64,000 nt of DNA from BOG-908 sp965198915 (GTDB lineage: Bacteria; Pseudomonadota; Alphaproteobacteria; Acetobacterales; Acetobacteraceae), in the NCBI GenBank assembly GCA_965198915.1, contig CBDAQC010000002.1:1426001-1490000 (forward strand). Direction: 5' to 3'. The first letter of the stretch is position 1. The number at the start of each line of letters is the position of its first letter. Shown here in pieces: positions 44,389 to 53,248 of the stretch. Both the position numbers and the translations under genes were made by a program. Under the pieces are notes generated by a model, which saw only the letters and a list, made by a program, of their open reading frames with translations, searched no databases and was not told the DNA's origin.

Positions 44389-46023
44389 TCACGCCACCTT
44401 GGCGGCTTCCTCGGCCACGAGTTCCTTGCGCGACAGCTTGCCGATCGCCGTCTTGGGCAGCTCAGCGCGTATTTCCACCTCGCGCGGCATCTCGATCTTG
44501 CTGACATAGCCGGCCAGGAAGCTGCGCAGCTCCTCGGGCGTGGCCTGCTGGCCGTCCTTCAGGGTGACGAACGCCTTCGGCGCCTGCCCGCGATAGCTGT
44601 CCGGCAGGCCGATGACCACGGCGTCGCGCACCGCGCCGTGCTGGTACAGCGCCTCTTCCAGCACGCGCGGATAGACGTTGTAGCCGCCGCACAGGATCAC
44701 GTCCTTAATGCGGTCCACCAGGAACAGGTAACCGTCCTCGTCCAGGTAGCCCACGTCGCCGGTGCGCAGCGCGCCGTCTATCATCACCTGCGCCGTCTCC
44801 TCCGGCCGGTTCCAGTAACCGCGCATCACCTGCGGCCCGCGTATGCAGATCTCGCCGCGCTCGCCCTGCGGCAGCACGCGGGCGGGGTCGTCCAATGCGC
44901 GTATCTCCACGGTGGTGCCGGTCAGCGGCAGGCCGATCGAGCCCTCCTTGTAGGTGCGCCCGGGCGGGGTGAAGCTGACCACAGGCGAGGTCTCCGACAG
45001 GCCGTAGCCCTCCATCAGCCAGCAGCCGGTCAGCGCCATGAAGCGGCTGCGTATCTCCGCGGGCAGCGGCGCCCCGCCGGACATGCAGATCTGTATGGAC
45101 CCCATGTCCACCGGCTTGGCGGCATTGCCGGAAGCGGCCACCAGCGCCGTGTAGATGGTGGGCACCGCCGGAAACATGGTGGGCCGCGCGCTGGCGATGG
45201 TGGCCAGCACCTGCTCCAGCTCGAAGCGCGGCAGCAGGATCATCTCGCTGGCCGTGAGCACACCCACCATCATCACCGAGTTGAGCGCGAAGACGTGGAA
45301 CAGCGGCAGCACGCCCAGCACCCGGTCCGTGCCGTGCGGCCGCTGGCCGAGATCGAGCCAGCTCTGCATGGCGTTGCAGGTGATGTTGCCGTGGGTAAGC
45401 TCGGCCGCTTTCGGCACGCCCGTGGTGCCGCCGGTATATTGCAGCACCGCGGTGGCCAACGGATCGATGGCGACGGGGGCGGGGGCCGCCGTGCTGCGCG
45501 TCAGCGCGCGGGCGGTCACAGACACGCCGTCATCGGCCACGCGCGCCACATCGGCGCGCCTGGCCACCCGGAACGCCTGGCCCTTGAGCCACGGCAACGC
45601 CTCGGCCATGGAGCAGACGACGATCTTGCGCAGCCCGGTCTTCGCAGCCACGGCGGCCACCTTCGGGTAGATCGCTTGCATGTCGATCGTCACCATCACC
45701 TCGGTGCCCGAATCGGTGATCTGGTGGATCAGCTCGCGTTCCACGTAGAGCGGGTTGTAGTTCACCACGATGCCGCCGGCGCGCAGTACGGCGAAGAAGT
45801 AGATCACCGAATACGGCGTGTTCGGCAGGCACAGGCCCACACGCGTGCCCTGCGTCACGCCGATATCCTGCAGGCCGCGTGTGGCGCGGCTCACTTCCGC
45901 ATCCAGCTGCGCGTAGGTCCAGCGGCGGCCCAGGAACGCGATGGCCGGCTTGGCGCCGTGCGCGCGCACGGTGTCCTCCAGAAGCGCCGGGATCGGGCGG
46001 GGGATCAGCCGAGGCTCAGCCAA
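44389..46023 (-). CDS. fadD: Long-chain fatty acid-CoA ligase
   Basis: A 544-residue AMP-forming acyl-CoA synthetase. The P-loop-like LQYTGGTTGVPKAAELTHGN, the A5 motif MEGYGLSETSPVVSFTPP, the A7 TGDVGYLDEDGYLFLVDRIKD and the C-terminal Lys in LPKTAIGKLSRKEL are all present. It activates fatty acids for the neighbouring beta-oxidation enzymes. The start is TTG 46023, overlapping the ferredoxin stop by eight bases, so it is coupled to the iron-sulfur genes upstream, an odd functional mix. Confidence 0.92.
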   Translation of the reverse strand: MAEPRLIPRPIPALLEDTVRAHGAKPAIAFLGRRWTYAQLDAEVSRATRGLQDIGVTQGTRVGLCLPNTPYSVIYFFAVLRAGGIVVNYNPLYVERELIHQITDSGTEVMVTIDMQAIYPKVAAVAAKTGLRKIVVCSMAEALPWLKGQAFRVARRADVARVADDGVSVTARALTRSTAAPAPVAIDPLATAVLQYTGGTTGVPKAAELTHGNITCNAMQSWLDLGQRPHGTDRVLGVLPLFHVFALNSVMMVGVLTASEMILLPRFELEQVLATIASARPTMFPAVPTIYTALVAASGNAAKPVDMGSIQICMSGGAPLPAEIRSRFMALTGCWLMEGYGLSETSPVVSFTPPGRTYKEGSIGLPLTGTTVEIRALDDPARVLPQGERGEICIRGPQVMRGYWNRPEETAQVMIDGALRTGDVGYLDEDGYLFLVDRIKDVILCGGYNVYPRVLEEALYQHGAVRDAVVIGLPDSYRGQAPKAFVTLKDGQQATPEELRSFLAGYVSKIEMPREVEIRAELPKTAIGKLSRKELVAEEAAKVA

Positions 46024-46345
46024 GCTGGTTCCTCGTGCCCGCGGGCAGCTTCACGGTCAGGCCGTCCAGTTCGGGGGTCATCACGATCTGGCAGCCGAGC
46101 CGGCTGGTCGCCTGCAGGCCGAACGCCAGGTCCAGCATGTCCTCCTCGTCCTCGGTGGCCTTCGCCAGCCGCGGATACCAGGCCGGATCGACGATGACGT
46201 GGCAGGTGGAGCAGGCGAGCGAACCCTCGCAGGCGCCCTCGATATCGACGCCGTGTTTGTGCGCCACCTCCAGGACAGACAGGCCGAGCGGCGCGTCCAC
46301 CTCCTTGAGGGTGCCGTCGCGCAAGGCGAATGTCATCTTGGGCAT
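46016..46345 (-). CDS. fdx: [2Fe-2S] ferredoxin, adrenodoxin/ISC type
   Basis: A 109-residue ferredoxin with the cluster cysteines in the vertebrate-type pattern: Cys39, Cys45 and Cys48 (GACEGSLACSTCHV) and Cys85 (RLGCQIV). It ends with the usual ISC-ferredoxin tail (DGLTVKLP). In ISC systems it supplies electrons for cluster building. It starts six bases after the cysteine desulfurase stop, so it works with that enzyme. Other ISC genes (iscU, hscBA, iscR) are not in this window. Confidence 0.93.
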   Translation of the reverse strand: MPKMTFALRDGTLKEVDAPLGLSVLEVAHKHGVDIEGACEGSLACSTCHVIVDPAWYPRLAKATEDEEDMLDLAFGLQATSRLGCQIVMTPELDGLTVKLPAGTRNQLG

Positions 46346-46351
46346 ATGCGG

Positions 46352-47521
46352 TCAGGCCTCTGCATGTTCCGGCGTCTGCGACGGCGTGGTTAGGTGGGCG
46401 TGGGCGCGGGCGAGCATGTCTGCTGCCGCCTCGATGTCGGGCGCCGAGGTAAAACGTCCGATACCCACGCGCAAGGTACGTGACGCCTGCTCCGGCGAGA
46501 GGCCCATCGCGGCCAGCACGTGGCTGGGCGCCACCTCGGCCGATGAGCAGGCGGAACCGGTGGAGACGCAGAGCGACGGGGCCGCCGCGATGATGTCCAG
46601 CGCCCTGGCGCCGGGAAAGCGCAGGCTGAGCGCCCCGGGCGCGGTCGGTGCGTCGCCGGTGGTGATCGCCAGGCCGGGGATGCGCGCGTGCAGCAGGCTG
46701 GCCAGGCAGTCGCGATGGGCGCCGATGCGGACGGCGTCCGCGCCCATCCGCTCGGCCGCCAGGCGGCACGCCTCGCCGAAGCCCACCGCCAACGGCGTGG
46801 GTATCGTGCCGGACCGCAGGCCGCGTTCCTGGCCGCCGCCGGAGAACAGCGGCGCCAGCCTGGTGCGCGGGCGGCGGCGCACATACAGCGCGCCGATGCC
46901 CTTCGGGCCGTACAGCTTGTGGGCGCTGACGGAGGCGAGGTGGACGCCCAGGGCGCCGACATCCATCGGCAGCCGGCCGGCCGCCTGGGCCATGTCCGTG
47001 TGCATCAGCGCGCCGGCCGCGCGTGCCAGTGCCGCCACCCCGGCGATGTCCTGCAGCACGCCCGTCTCGTTGTTCGCCGCCATCACGCTGACCAGCAGCG
47101 TGGGCGTTTGCAGGGCGTGCCGCAGGGCGTCCATGTCCAGCAGCCCGGTGGAGCCCACGGGCAGGACCACCGGCTCGAAACCCTCGGCGGCCAAGTCCTG
47201 CACGCTCGCCAGGACGCATTTGTGCTCGGTGGCCAGGGTGACGATGCGGCGCGGGCCGGAGGCGCCGGCGTGGCGGGCCGCTCCTTTGATGGCGATGTTG
47301 TTGGCCTCGGTGGCGCCGGACGTGAGGATGATCTCGCGCGGGTCCGCGCCGAGGAGCGCCGCGATCTGGCCGCGTGCGGCGTGCACGGCGTCCGCCGCCT
47401 GCTGGCCCATGGCGTGCTCGGCGCTGTGCGGGTTGCCGAAGCTGGTGGTGAACCAGGGCAGCATGGCGGCAACCACGGCCGGGTCGCACGGCGTGGTGGA
47501 CTGGTTGTCGAGGTAGATCAT
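46352..47521 (-). CDS. Cysteine desulfurase (first of a tandem pair, proximal to fdx)
   Basis: A 389-residue PLP enzyme of the NifS/IscS class that takes sulfur from cysteine. It starts MIYLDNQSTTPCDP at ATG 47521 (the frame extends further but not plausibly), has the PLP lysine in SAHKLYGPKG, the substrate region FSGGGQERGLRSGT and the catalytic Cys loop STGSACSSAEVAPSHVL. It lies between a second desulfurase gene and the ferredoxin gene. It is the more IscS-like of the two. Confidence 0.93.
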   Translation of the reverse strand: MIYLDNQSTTPCDPAVVAAMLPWFTTSFGNPHSAEHAMGQQAADAVHAARGQIAALLGADPREIILTSGATEANNIAIKGAARHAGASGPRRIVTLATEHKCVLASVQDLAAEGFEPVVLPVGSTGLLDMDALRHALQTPTLLVSVMAANNETGVLQDIAGVAALARAAGALMHTDMAQAAGRLPMDVGALGVHLASVSAHKLYGPKGIGALYVRRRPRTRLAPLFSGGGQERGLRSGTIPTPLAVGFGEACRLAAERMGADAVRIGAHRDCLASLLHARIPGLAITTGDAPTAPGALSLRFPGARALDIIAAAPSLCVSTGSACSSAEVAPSHVLAAMGLSPEQASRTLRVGIGRFTSAPDIEAAADMLARAHAHLTTPSQTPEHAEA

Positions 47522-47608
47522 CGCGGCAAGTAGCACCTTCTCCGTTGCAAAATCTGCGTCCCGCTGGCGTGCGGTCCGGCCTGATCCTGCGGTCGCGGCC
47601 GGCTTGCC

Positions 47609-48688
47609 TCACGCGGCAACCGGCAGCCTTGCATAGGCCGACGCGAAGCGTTCCACATCGGCCGCCGTGGCATCCCACGGCAGCGACACGCGTATGGCGC
47701 AGCCGGCGAGCGCGCCCTGCCCCATCGCCTGCAGCACGTGGCTGGACGCGACCTTGCCGGAGCTGCAGGCGGCACCGGCGGAGACCGCGATGCCGGCCAG
47801 GTCCAGCGCGATCACCTGGGTGTCCGCGCGCAGCCCGGGGCGGGCGAGGCAGGTGGTATTCGGCAGGCGCGCGCCGCTGCCCATGACGATCGCGCCGGCC
47901 GCGCGCGCCGCCTGCTCCGCACGGTCCCGCAAGGGCGCCAGATGGCTGGCATCGGTTGCGGCCTGCAGGGCGGCGGCGAAACCGGCGATGGCCGGCAGTG
48001 CCGGCGTGCCGCCGCGCCGCCCACGCTCCTGCCCGCCGCCCTGCATCTGGGCGGCCAGCACCGTCCCGGGGCGTACCAGAAGGGCGCCCGCGCCCTTGGG
48101 GCCGCCGATCTTGTGGCCGGACAGCGCCAGGCTGTCCGCGCCGAGCCCGGCCAGGGTGAAGGCGATGCGCCCGGCCGCCTGGATGGCATCCACGTGCAGG
48201 CGGGCGCCGTAGGCGCGGCACAGGGCGGCGGCTTCGGCGATGGGGTGGATCACGCCCGTCTCGTTATTGGCCAGCATGAGGCAGACGAAAGCGGGCGATT
48301 CGGCGAGCAGCGCCCGCAAGACGTTGAGATCGGCCTGCCCGCCTGCGGTCACCGGCAGGACGGTGGCACCGGGACAGGCGGCACGCACGGCATCGTGTTC
48401 GGTGGCGCCGATGATGATCCGGCGGCCCGGCGAGAGGCTGGCGATGGCCAGCGCGTTGGCTTCCGTGCCGCCGGAGGTGAACACCAGGTCGCCCGGCGCC
48501 GCCCCGAAGCGGGAGGCGATTGCGGCCCGGCTATCCTCCAGCGCACGCCGTGCGGCGCGTCCATCCGCGTGCACGGAGGCCGGATTGCCGGCCAGGTCTA
48601 AGGCGGCGAGCACGGCTGCGCGGGCTTCGGGACGAAGCTTCTCCGTGGCGTTGGCGTCCAGATATGTCCGCTTCTGCATAGCGGCCAT
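47609..48688 (-). CDS. Cysteine desulfurase (second, upstream paralogue)
   Basis: A 359-residue paralogue, shorter by about 30 residues. It has TYLDANATEKLRPEA, the PLP lysine in LSGHKIGGPKGAGALLV, MQGGGQERGRRGGTPALP and the catalytic loop SAGAACSSGKVASSHVL. It is thus likely active, not a relic. Two adjacent desulfurase genes followed by a ferredoxin are seen in some Rhodospirillales; the two may serve different acceptors, such as clusters and tRNA thiolation. ATG 48688 or 48679 may be used. Confidence 0.9.
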   Translation of the reverse strand: MAAMQKRTYLDANATEKLRPEARAAVLAALDLAGNPASVHADGRAARRALEDSRAAIASRFGAAPGDLVFTSGGTEANALAIASLSPGRRIIIGATEHDAVRAACPGATVLPVTAGGQADLNVLRALLAESPAFVCLMLANNETGVIHPIAEAAALCRAYGARLHVDAIQAAGRIAFTLAGLGADSLALSGHKIGGPKGAGALLVRPGTVLAAQMQGGGQERGRRGGTPALPAIAGFAAALQAATDASHLAPLRDRAEQAARAAGAIVMGSGARLPNTTCLARPGLRADTQVIALDLAGIAVSAGAACSSGKVASSHVLQAMGQGALAGCAIRVSLPWDATAADVERFASAYARLPVAA

Positions 48689-48931
48689 GTGGGCCGGCCC
48701 CGGCGAAACGGGAAGATGACACTACGATTTCAGTGTTAACGCACCCCGACCTCTGCCTATATTTGTGACTGGCTTCCAACAGCCGAACGCAAATGCTGGG
48801 CAGAGCCCGTCTGGCGCGCGTTTGTAACTTCTGTCCGAGGCGGCGAGGCAGTGCGCGCGCGGCGTCACAAGATCCTGTTTTGAGGTGGGCGCCCTGCCCT
48901 GGCGCCGCCTTTGGAAGAACGAAGAAAAGCC

Positions 48932-49597
48932 ATGCCTGAGGTGATGTTCGCCGGCCCTGACGGGCGCCTGGAGGGTCGCTACCACCATAGCAAGGAGAGT
49001 GCCGCCCCGCTGGCGCTCATCATGCACCCCCACCCGCTGCACGGCGGCACGATGAACAACCGCATCACCTACACGATGTATCAGAGCTTCCAGAAGCTCG
49101 GCTTCAGCGTGATGCGGTTCAACTTCCGCGGTGTGGGCCGCAGCCAGGGCCGCTACGACGGCGGCATAGGCGAGATCGGTGACGCCGCCGCGGCACTGGA
49201 CTGGATGCAGATGGTCAACCCGAGCCATGGCGGGCTGTGGATCGCCGGCTACTCCTTCGGCGCGTTCGTGGGCATGCAGTTGCTGATGCGCCGCCCCGAG
49301 GTGTCCGGCTGGATTTCCGTGGCGCCGCCGGCCAGCCACTATGATTTCGGTTTTCTGGCCCCCTGTCCCTGCGGCGGCTTGCTGGTGCATGGCGACCAGG
49401 ACGAGCTGGTGCCCGAGCCTTCCGTGCGAAAGCTGGTCGACAAGCTGAACACGCAGAAGAACGTGACGGTGGACTACCGCATCTTCGCCGGCGCCGACCA
49501 CGTGTTCGCCAACCATGCCGAGCAGGTGGGCGAAGCCACGGAGGACTACGTGAAGAAGGTGCAGGCGCGCAAGACGATGGCGCTAGCCGCGGATTAA
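48932..49597 (+). CDS. Alpha/beta hydrolase, COG2945-like
   Basis: A 221-residue cytosolic serine hydrolase. MHPHPLHGGTMNNRITYTM is the conserved oxyanion region of this group, RFNFRGVGRSQG follows, the nucleophile elbow is IAGYSFGAFVG, the acid is in VHGDQDELVP and the His in FAGADHVFANH. It is divergent from the cysteine desulfurase pair over 243 bases; the same gene pairing occurs in several Rhodospirillales and Rickettsiales as far as I recall. ATG 48932 is preferred over TTG 48911. Substrate unknown. Confidence 0.85.
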   Translation: MPEVMFAGPDGRLEGRYHHSKESAAPLALIMHPHPLHGGTMNNRITYTMYQSFQKLGFSVMRFNFRGVGRSQGRYDGGIGEIGDAAAALDWMQMVNPSHGGLWIAGYSFGAFVGMQLLMRRPEVSGWISVAPPASHYDFGFLAPCPCGGLLVHGDQDELVPEPSVRKLVDKLNTQKNVTVDYRIFAGADHVFANHAEQVGEATEDYVKKVQARKTMALAAD

Positions 49598-49745
49598 GCC
49601 CCGGGGGCTCTGTCCTGGCGGCGATCCGTGCTCCGGTAGCAGAAAATCACCGCCAGGCCCACGAAGCGTCGCAACGGCGGCCCTAACGAAATGGGGTCTG
49701 GGGCCAAGGCCCCAGCGGGGTTTGGGGCAGGGCCCCAACCTTTCT
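49597..49745. repeat. Family 2 repeat (copy 5), left border of the exosortase locus
   Basis: The 49686-49745 part (AATGGGGTCTGGGGCCAAGG, then CCCCAGCGGGGTTTGGGGC) is a near-identical direct repeat of 62591-62647. Several overlapping G/C palindromes are possible. It lies between the convergent hydrolase and xrtA genes. Confidence 0.75.
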
Positions 49746-49759
49746 TCCGCCCCGGCGAA

Positions 49760-51193
49760 TCAGAAAAGTAGCCCGTCCCTCCTGCCCTGCGCCGCCAAAA
49801 AGGCGCGTAACCCTTCCCCCCCATCCGCCTCGCCCATCTGCGCCGTCACCGCCACGGCCACGGATGGCGACGCATGCGCCGCCAGCATATCGCGCGCCAT
49901 GCGCAGACGGTCCCGCAAGCCGCCCAACATGGGCTGCCCGTCCACCCACACCGCATAAGCCGATTGCTGGCCGCTCTCCTTCACCGTCAGCAGCATCCAC
50001 GGCGCGCCGGCGGGCGTGCGCCAAGCCTCGCTGTCTGCCTCGCCCACCAGCGCCGCCGCGGCAGGGTCGCGCGCGGCGGCAAGTATCCGCGCGGGATTGC
50101 TGGCGGCCGGCAGCGCGGTTGCCACGACGCGCAAGGTCGCCTGTCCGCAGCGTATGGTCTGCGTGCTGACGGTGCGCTGCGTCACTGCGCTCTCCGCGTG
50201 GCAGGCGGCGGGCATGGCCAGCCTGGGCGCCAGCGCGGCCAGCGCCGGCCCCGGGGCGGCATCGAGTGCCGCCAGGCCGACCGGCCCGGCCAAAGCCGGC
50301 AGCAGCACGCACAGGCAGGCCAGCGCGAGCCCGCGCCTGTCATAGGCAGGGAGCGGGCCGGGCGCCGCCGCTTCCAGCGGCGTGTCCTGCCGGAACGGCA
50401 ACCCGGCCAGGGCCAGCAGCACGATGACGAAGGAGAAGAACACCCAGCCATAGATCAGGTGGTCGGCCGCCCCGGCCTGTGCACTGCCCAGCAGATGCCC
50501 CAGCAGCACGATGCCCAGGCCGCGCATGCCGTTCGCCATCACCGGCACCACGCAGGCGACCGCGATGAACGCCGCCCGCCGCCACGGCGAGCGGAAGATG
50601 GTCACCGCGTAGAGCACTCCGAAGGCCACCGACGCGATCAGGAAGCGCAGGCCGGCGCAGGCCTCCGCCACGTAGAACACCCCTTCGGGTATGGTGATCT
50701 GGAACGCATCCGCCTGGAACGGGATGTCCAGCGCACTCAGGCCGGCCAGGATGAAGCCGGTGGTGAAACGCTGCAGCAGCGGGGTCAGGAACGCGCCGAA
50801 CGGCACCAGGAAGATCATGTAAAGGAAGGCGGCCGACAGCGACCACCAGAGGCGCCAGCCGAGGCAGGCCACCAGCACCAGCTCGGCGAACGCCACGAGC
50901 GCAAGCTGGCGCCCCTCCATCACCCCCAGCCAGTCCGCCGCAAGCCAGACCAGAGCCACCGGCACCGCAAGCAGCGCCGGCGCGGCGGCGGGACGCACGG
51001 CGCCGGCGAGCAGCGGACGGCGCTCCCACAGCAGCCAGCCCACGATGGGCAGCACCAGCCAGCAATGGCCGTACGCCGTGCTACGGCTCCACACGCCGAC
51101 CGCGGCGGCCACCTCCTGATGGAACGCCGCGCACAGCACGACGAGGCCGGCCATGGCCGCCAGCCAGGCAGGACGTGAGGCCGCCGGTATCAT
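49760..51193 (-). CDS. xrtA: Exosortase A fused to an EpsI domain
   Basis: A 477-residue polytopic protein. The exosortase catalytic triad is visible: Cys179 in VAEACAGLRFLIAS, Arg224 in ANGMRGLGIVLLG and His245 in ADHLIYGWVFF, with FLVPFGAFLTPLLQ before them. Residues from about 300 to the end form a soluble periplasmic EpsI-type domain. Exosortases are thought to cut and relocate PEP-CTERM proteins at the outer face of the inner membrane, in step with exopolysaccharide export. Its ATG 51193 overlaps the FemAB stop by four bases. No PEP-CTERM substrate is encoded in this window. Confidence 0.93.
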   Translation of the reverse strand: MIPAASRPAWLAAMAGLVVLCAAFHQEVAAAVGVWSRSTAYGHCWLVLPIVGWLLWERRPLLAGAVRPAAAPALLAVPVALVWLAADWLGVMEGRQLALVAFAELVLVACLGWRLWWSLSAAFLYMIFLVPFGAFLTPLLQRFTTGFILAGLSALDIPFQADAFQITIPEGVFYVAEACAGLRFLIASVAFGVLYAVTIFRSPWRRAAFIAVACVVPVMANGMRGLGIVLLGHLLGSAQAGAADHLIYGWVFFSFVIVLLALAGLPFRQDTPLEAAAPGPLPAYDRRGLALACLCVLLPALAGPVGLAALDAAPGPALAALAPRLAMPAACHAESAVTQRTVSTQTIRCGQATLRVVATALPAASNPARILAAARDPAAAALVGEADSEAWRTPAGAPWMLLTVKESGQQSAYAVWVDGQPMLGGLRDRLRMARDMLAAHASPSVAVAVTAQMGEADGGEGLRAFLAAQGRRDGLLF

Positions 51194-52230
51194 CCGACGC
51201 CGCGCACCAGGACGGGGCCCAGCACATTGGCCACCGGCAGCGGCAGGCGCTTCCAGGCCGCGATCATCAGCCGGTATTTTGGGTTGAGCGGATTGATCTC
51301 CGGGATCGAGTGCCCCGGCGCCAGCTTGAAATAGTACGGCAGCTTCTGCGGCGTGAAACCCCAGTTCTTCTTGAACGAGAACGCGCCGGTGCCCTCCTTG
51401 CTGCGGCCGAAATCGAACAGCCTGGCGCCGCGCGCGGCACCGCGCCGCATCACCTCCCAATACAGGAAATCGTTGCCGAAACAGGCACGTGCCGCGCTGG
51501 TTCCGCCGCCGTAATAGGGGATCACCTCGTCACGCCAGTAGAAGTTCATCACCGAGGCGACGTCGGTTCCGGCATCGCTGATCGTGACCACGTCGAGCGC
51601 ATCGCCGAAAGTCTCGGCCAGCAGCCGGAAATACTTGCGCGCGAAGACCGGCGTGCCAAGGTTGCGCACGCTCTGCGCGTAGATCGCGTGCAAGGCATCC
51701 ACGTCGCGGTCGGTGCGCGCCGCCAGGCCGCGCTCGATCCCCTTGCGCACCACAGCGCGCTGCTTGCGCGGTATAGCCTTCAGGTTCGCCTCGTCATCGG
51801 CCACGATCGCCCGGCGGAACGTGACGTATAGGGCGCCACGCGCCTGCCAGCCCTCGTCCAGCCAATCATCCGGCGGGGGCTGCAGGAAACGGAACTCGCA
51901 GGAGGTGGCGCCCAGCCTTTCCCGCAGCCCGGACGCGTGATCCGCCAGCGCGCGGGCCGCCTGCGCATCAGCGGCGAGCGGCCCTCCATAGACACAGAAC
52001 GGCGCGCTGATCAGCGTGTGGCCGAACAGGCGCGTCTTCACCTCCACCAGCGGCAGCACGCCCACTATAGCGCCGTCCTGCTCGGCGGTCAGGTAATGCG
52101 CGCGGTGGCCGAACGCGGCCTCGATCACCCGGCGCCACGCCGCCAGATGGAAGAACGTGGCGCCCGGCTGGGCCTGGACGAAACGGTCCCAGGCGGTGGT
52201 GTCATGGCCTAGCGGTCTTATCGAAATCAT
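51190..52230 (-). CDS. FemAB-like protein, XrtA/PEP-CTERM system associated
   Basis: A 346-residue GNAT-fold protein of the FemAB/BioF2-like group. Landmarks are FFHLAAWRRVIEAAFGHRAHYL, LISAPFCVYGGPLA, LKAIPRKQRAVVRKGIERGL and the C-terminal RLFDFGRSKEGTGAFSFKKN then WGF, which mark the form always found beside exosortase A. The role is not proven; peptidyl or aminoacyl transfer onto a cell-wall or polysaccharide precursor is the usual proposal. It is coupled to xrtA. Confidence 0.92.
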   Translation of the reverse strand: MISIRPLGHDTTAWDRFVQAQPGATFFHLAAWRRVIEAAFGHRAHYLTAEQDGAIVGVLPLVEVKTRLFGHTLISAPFCVYGGPLAADAQAARALADHASGLRERLGATSCEFRFLQPPPDDWLDEGWQARGALYVTFRRAIVADDEANLKAIPRKQRAVVRKGIERGLAARTDRDVDALHAIYAQSVRNLGTPVFARKYFRLLAETFGDALDVVTISDAGTDVASVMNFYWRDEVIPYYGGGTSAARACFGNDFLYWEVMRRGAARGARLFDFGRSKEGTGAFSFKKNWGFTPQKLPYYFKLAPGHSIPEINPLNPKYRLMIAAWKRLPLPVANVLGPVLVRGVG

Positions 52231-52248
52231 CTGATCGAATCAGCCTGA

Positions 52249-52296
52249 GGAAGGAAGCGGTTCTTTTTCGGAAAAAAAACCAAAAAACTTTTGCTG
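52249..52296. repeat. Family 1 single arm upstream of the FemAB gene
   Basis: GCGGTTCTTTTTCGGAAAAA then AAACCAAAAAACTTTTGC. Start-proximal arm in gene sense, 19 bases from the start; the gap to the deacetylase gene holds no distal arm. Confidence 0.75.
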
Positions 52297-52354
52297 CTTC
52301 GCCTGCGGCGGCAATCGGAGCCGCGGGATGGTCGGGTACGTTGCATCAAACGCT

Positions 52355-53248
52355 CTAGTTCGGACGGCTTGTTTCACCTTGCATCAGCTCGCGGCCGAAC
52401 ACCTCGTCCACCCGGTCCCAGGCGAAATCGCGCAGCAGGTTTTCGATACGCCCGGCCGTGCGGCCGATGTTCACGTAATGGCGGAACTTCGCCATCCGTG
52501 GCGCAGCATTCTGGCGAGGCTGGCCGGGATCGATCTCCCAGGGATGGGTGTAGAACATGCCGCGCTGCGTGCGGTTGACACGGCGCAGCCCGGCACGGAA
52601 CAGCGCGTAAGGCAACAGGCGGAAATAACCGCCGCCCGCACAGGGAAAATTGCGTCCGCCCGCGCGGACGGTGGTCATCGGTATTTCCAGCAGCCGCCCG
52701 TCTGCCACCCAATACGGCGTGCGCGGCGCGTCGGGCATGCCGTACAGATCGTGCCTGATCGGGTAGACGCTGGAACTGTAACGATGCCCCTCCTCGGCCA
52801 GTATGCCGAACGCCCAAGGGTTGCGGGTGTTTATCGAAAAAGTCGGCGCGCGGTAGCCCACCACCTGCACCCCGCCCACATCCTCCAGCAGCCGTCGCGC
52901 TCGCCCGACATCCGCGCGGAATGCGTCGAGCGTCTGCTCGTGCGCAAGCCGGTGCTCGAAGCCGTGGCTGGCAAGTTCGTGCCCGCCTGCCACGATACGG
53001 CGCACCAGCGCCGGATGCCGGTCGGCGACCCAGCCCAGGGTGAAGAACGTGGCGCGCACGCCGGCGGCCTCGAACATCGCCAGGAAGCGGTCCGTGTTGG
53101 CCTCTACCCGCCGTTCCAGCCCGTCCCAATCCGCGCGCGATATGGTGCCGGCAAACGCCTGCACCTGGAACCAGTCCTCCACGTCCACCGTCATGGCATT
53201 GAGATGCGTGGTGGCCGAAGCCTCGCCGAGCCAATCCTGTACCTGCAT
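52355..53248 (-). CDS. Polysaccharide deacetylase family protein, XrtA-associated (DUF3473)
   Basis: A 297-residue NodB-fold protein. Motif 1 TVDVEDWFQ carries the catalytic Asp, ATFFTLGWVADRHP follows, GHELASHGFEHRLAHEQT is the His-x3-His metal motif and GYRAPTFSINTRNPWAF the next block; the DUF3473 C-terminal extension with FYTHPWEIDPGQP is typical of the exosortase-linked form. It probably de-N-acetylates the exported polysaccharide. The ATG overlaps the upstream stop as TGATG. Confidence 0.93.
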   Translation of the reverse strand: MQVQDWLGEASATTHLNAMTVDVEDWFQVQAFAGTISRADWDGLERRVEANTDRFLAMFEAAGVRATFFTLGWVADRHPALVRRIVAGGHELASHGFEHRLAHEQTLDAFRADVGRARRLLEDVGGVQVVGYRAPTFSINTRNPWAFGILAEEGHRYSSSVYPIRHDLYGMPDAPRTPYWVADGRLLEIPMTTVRAGGRNFPCAGGGYFRLLPYALFRAGLRRVNRTQRGMFYTHPWEIDPGQPRQNAAPRMAKFRHYVNIGRTAGRIENLLRDFAWDRVDEVFGRELMQGETSRPN

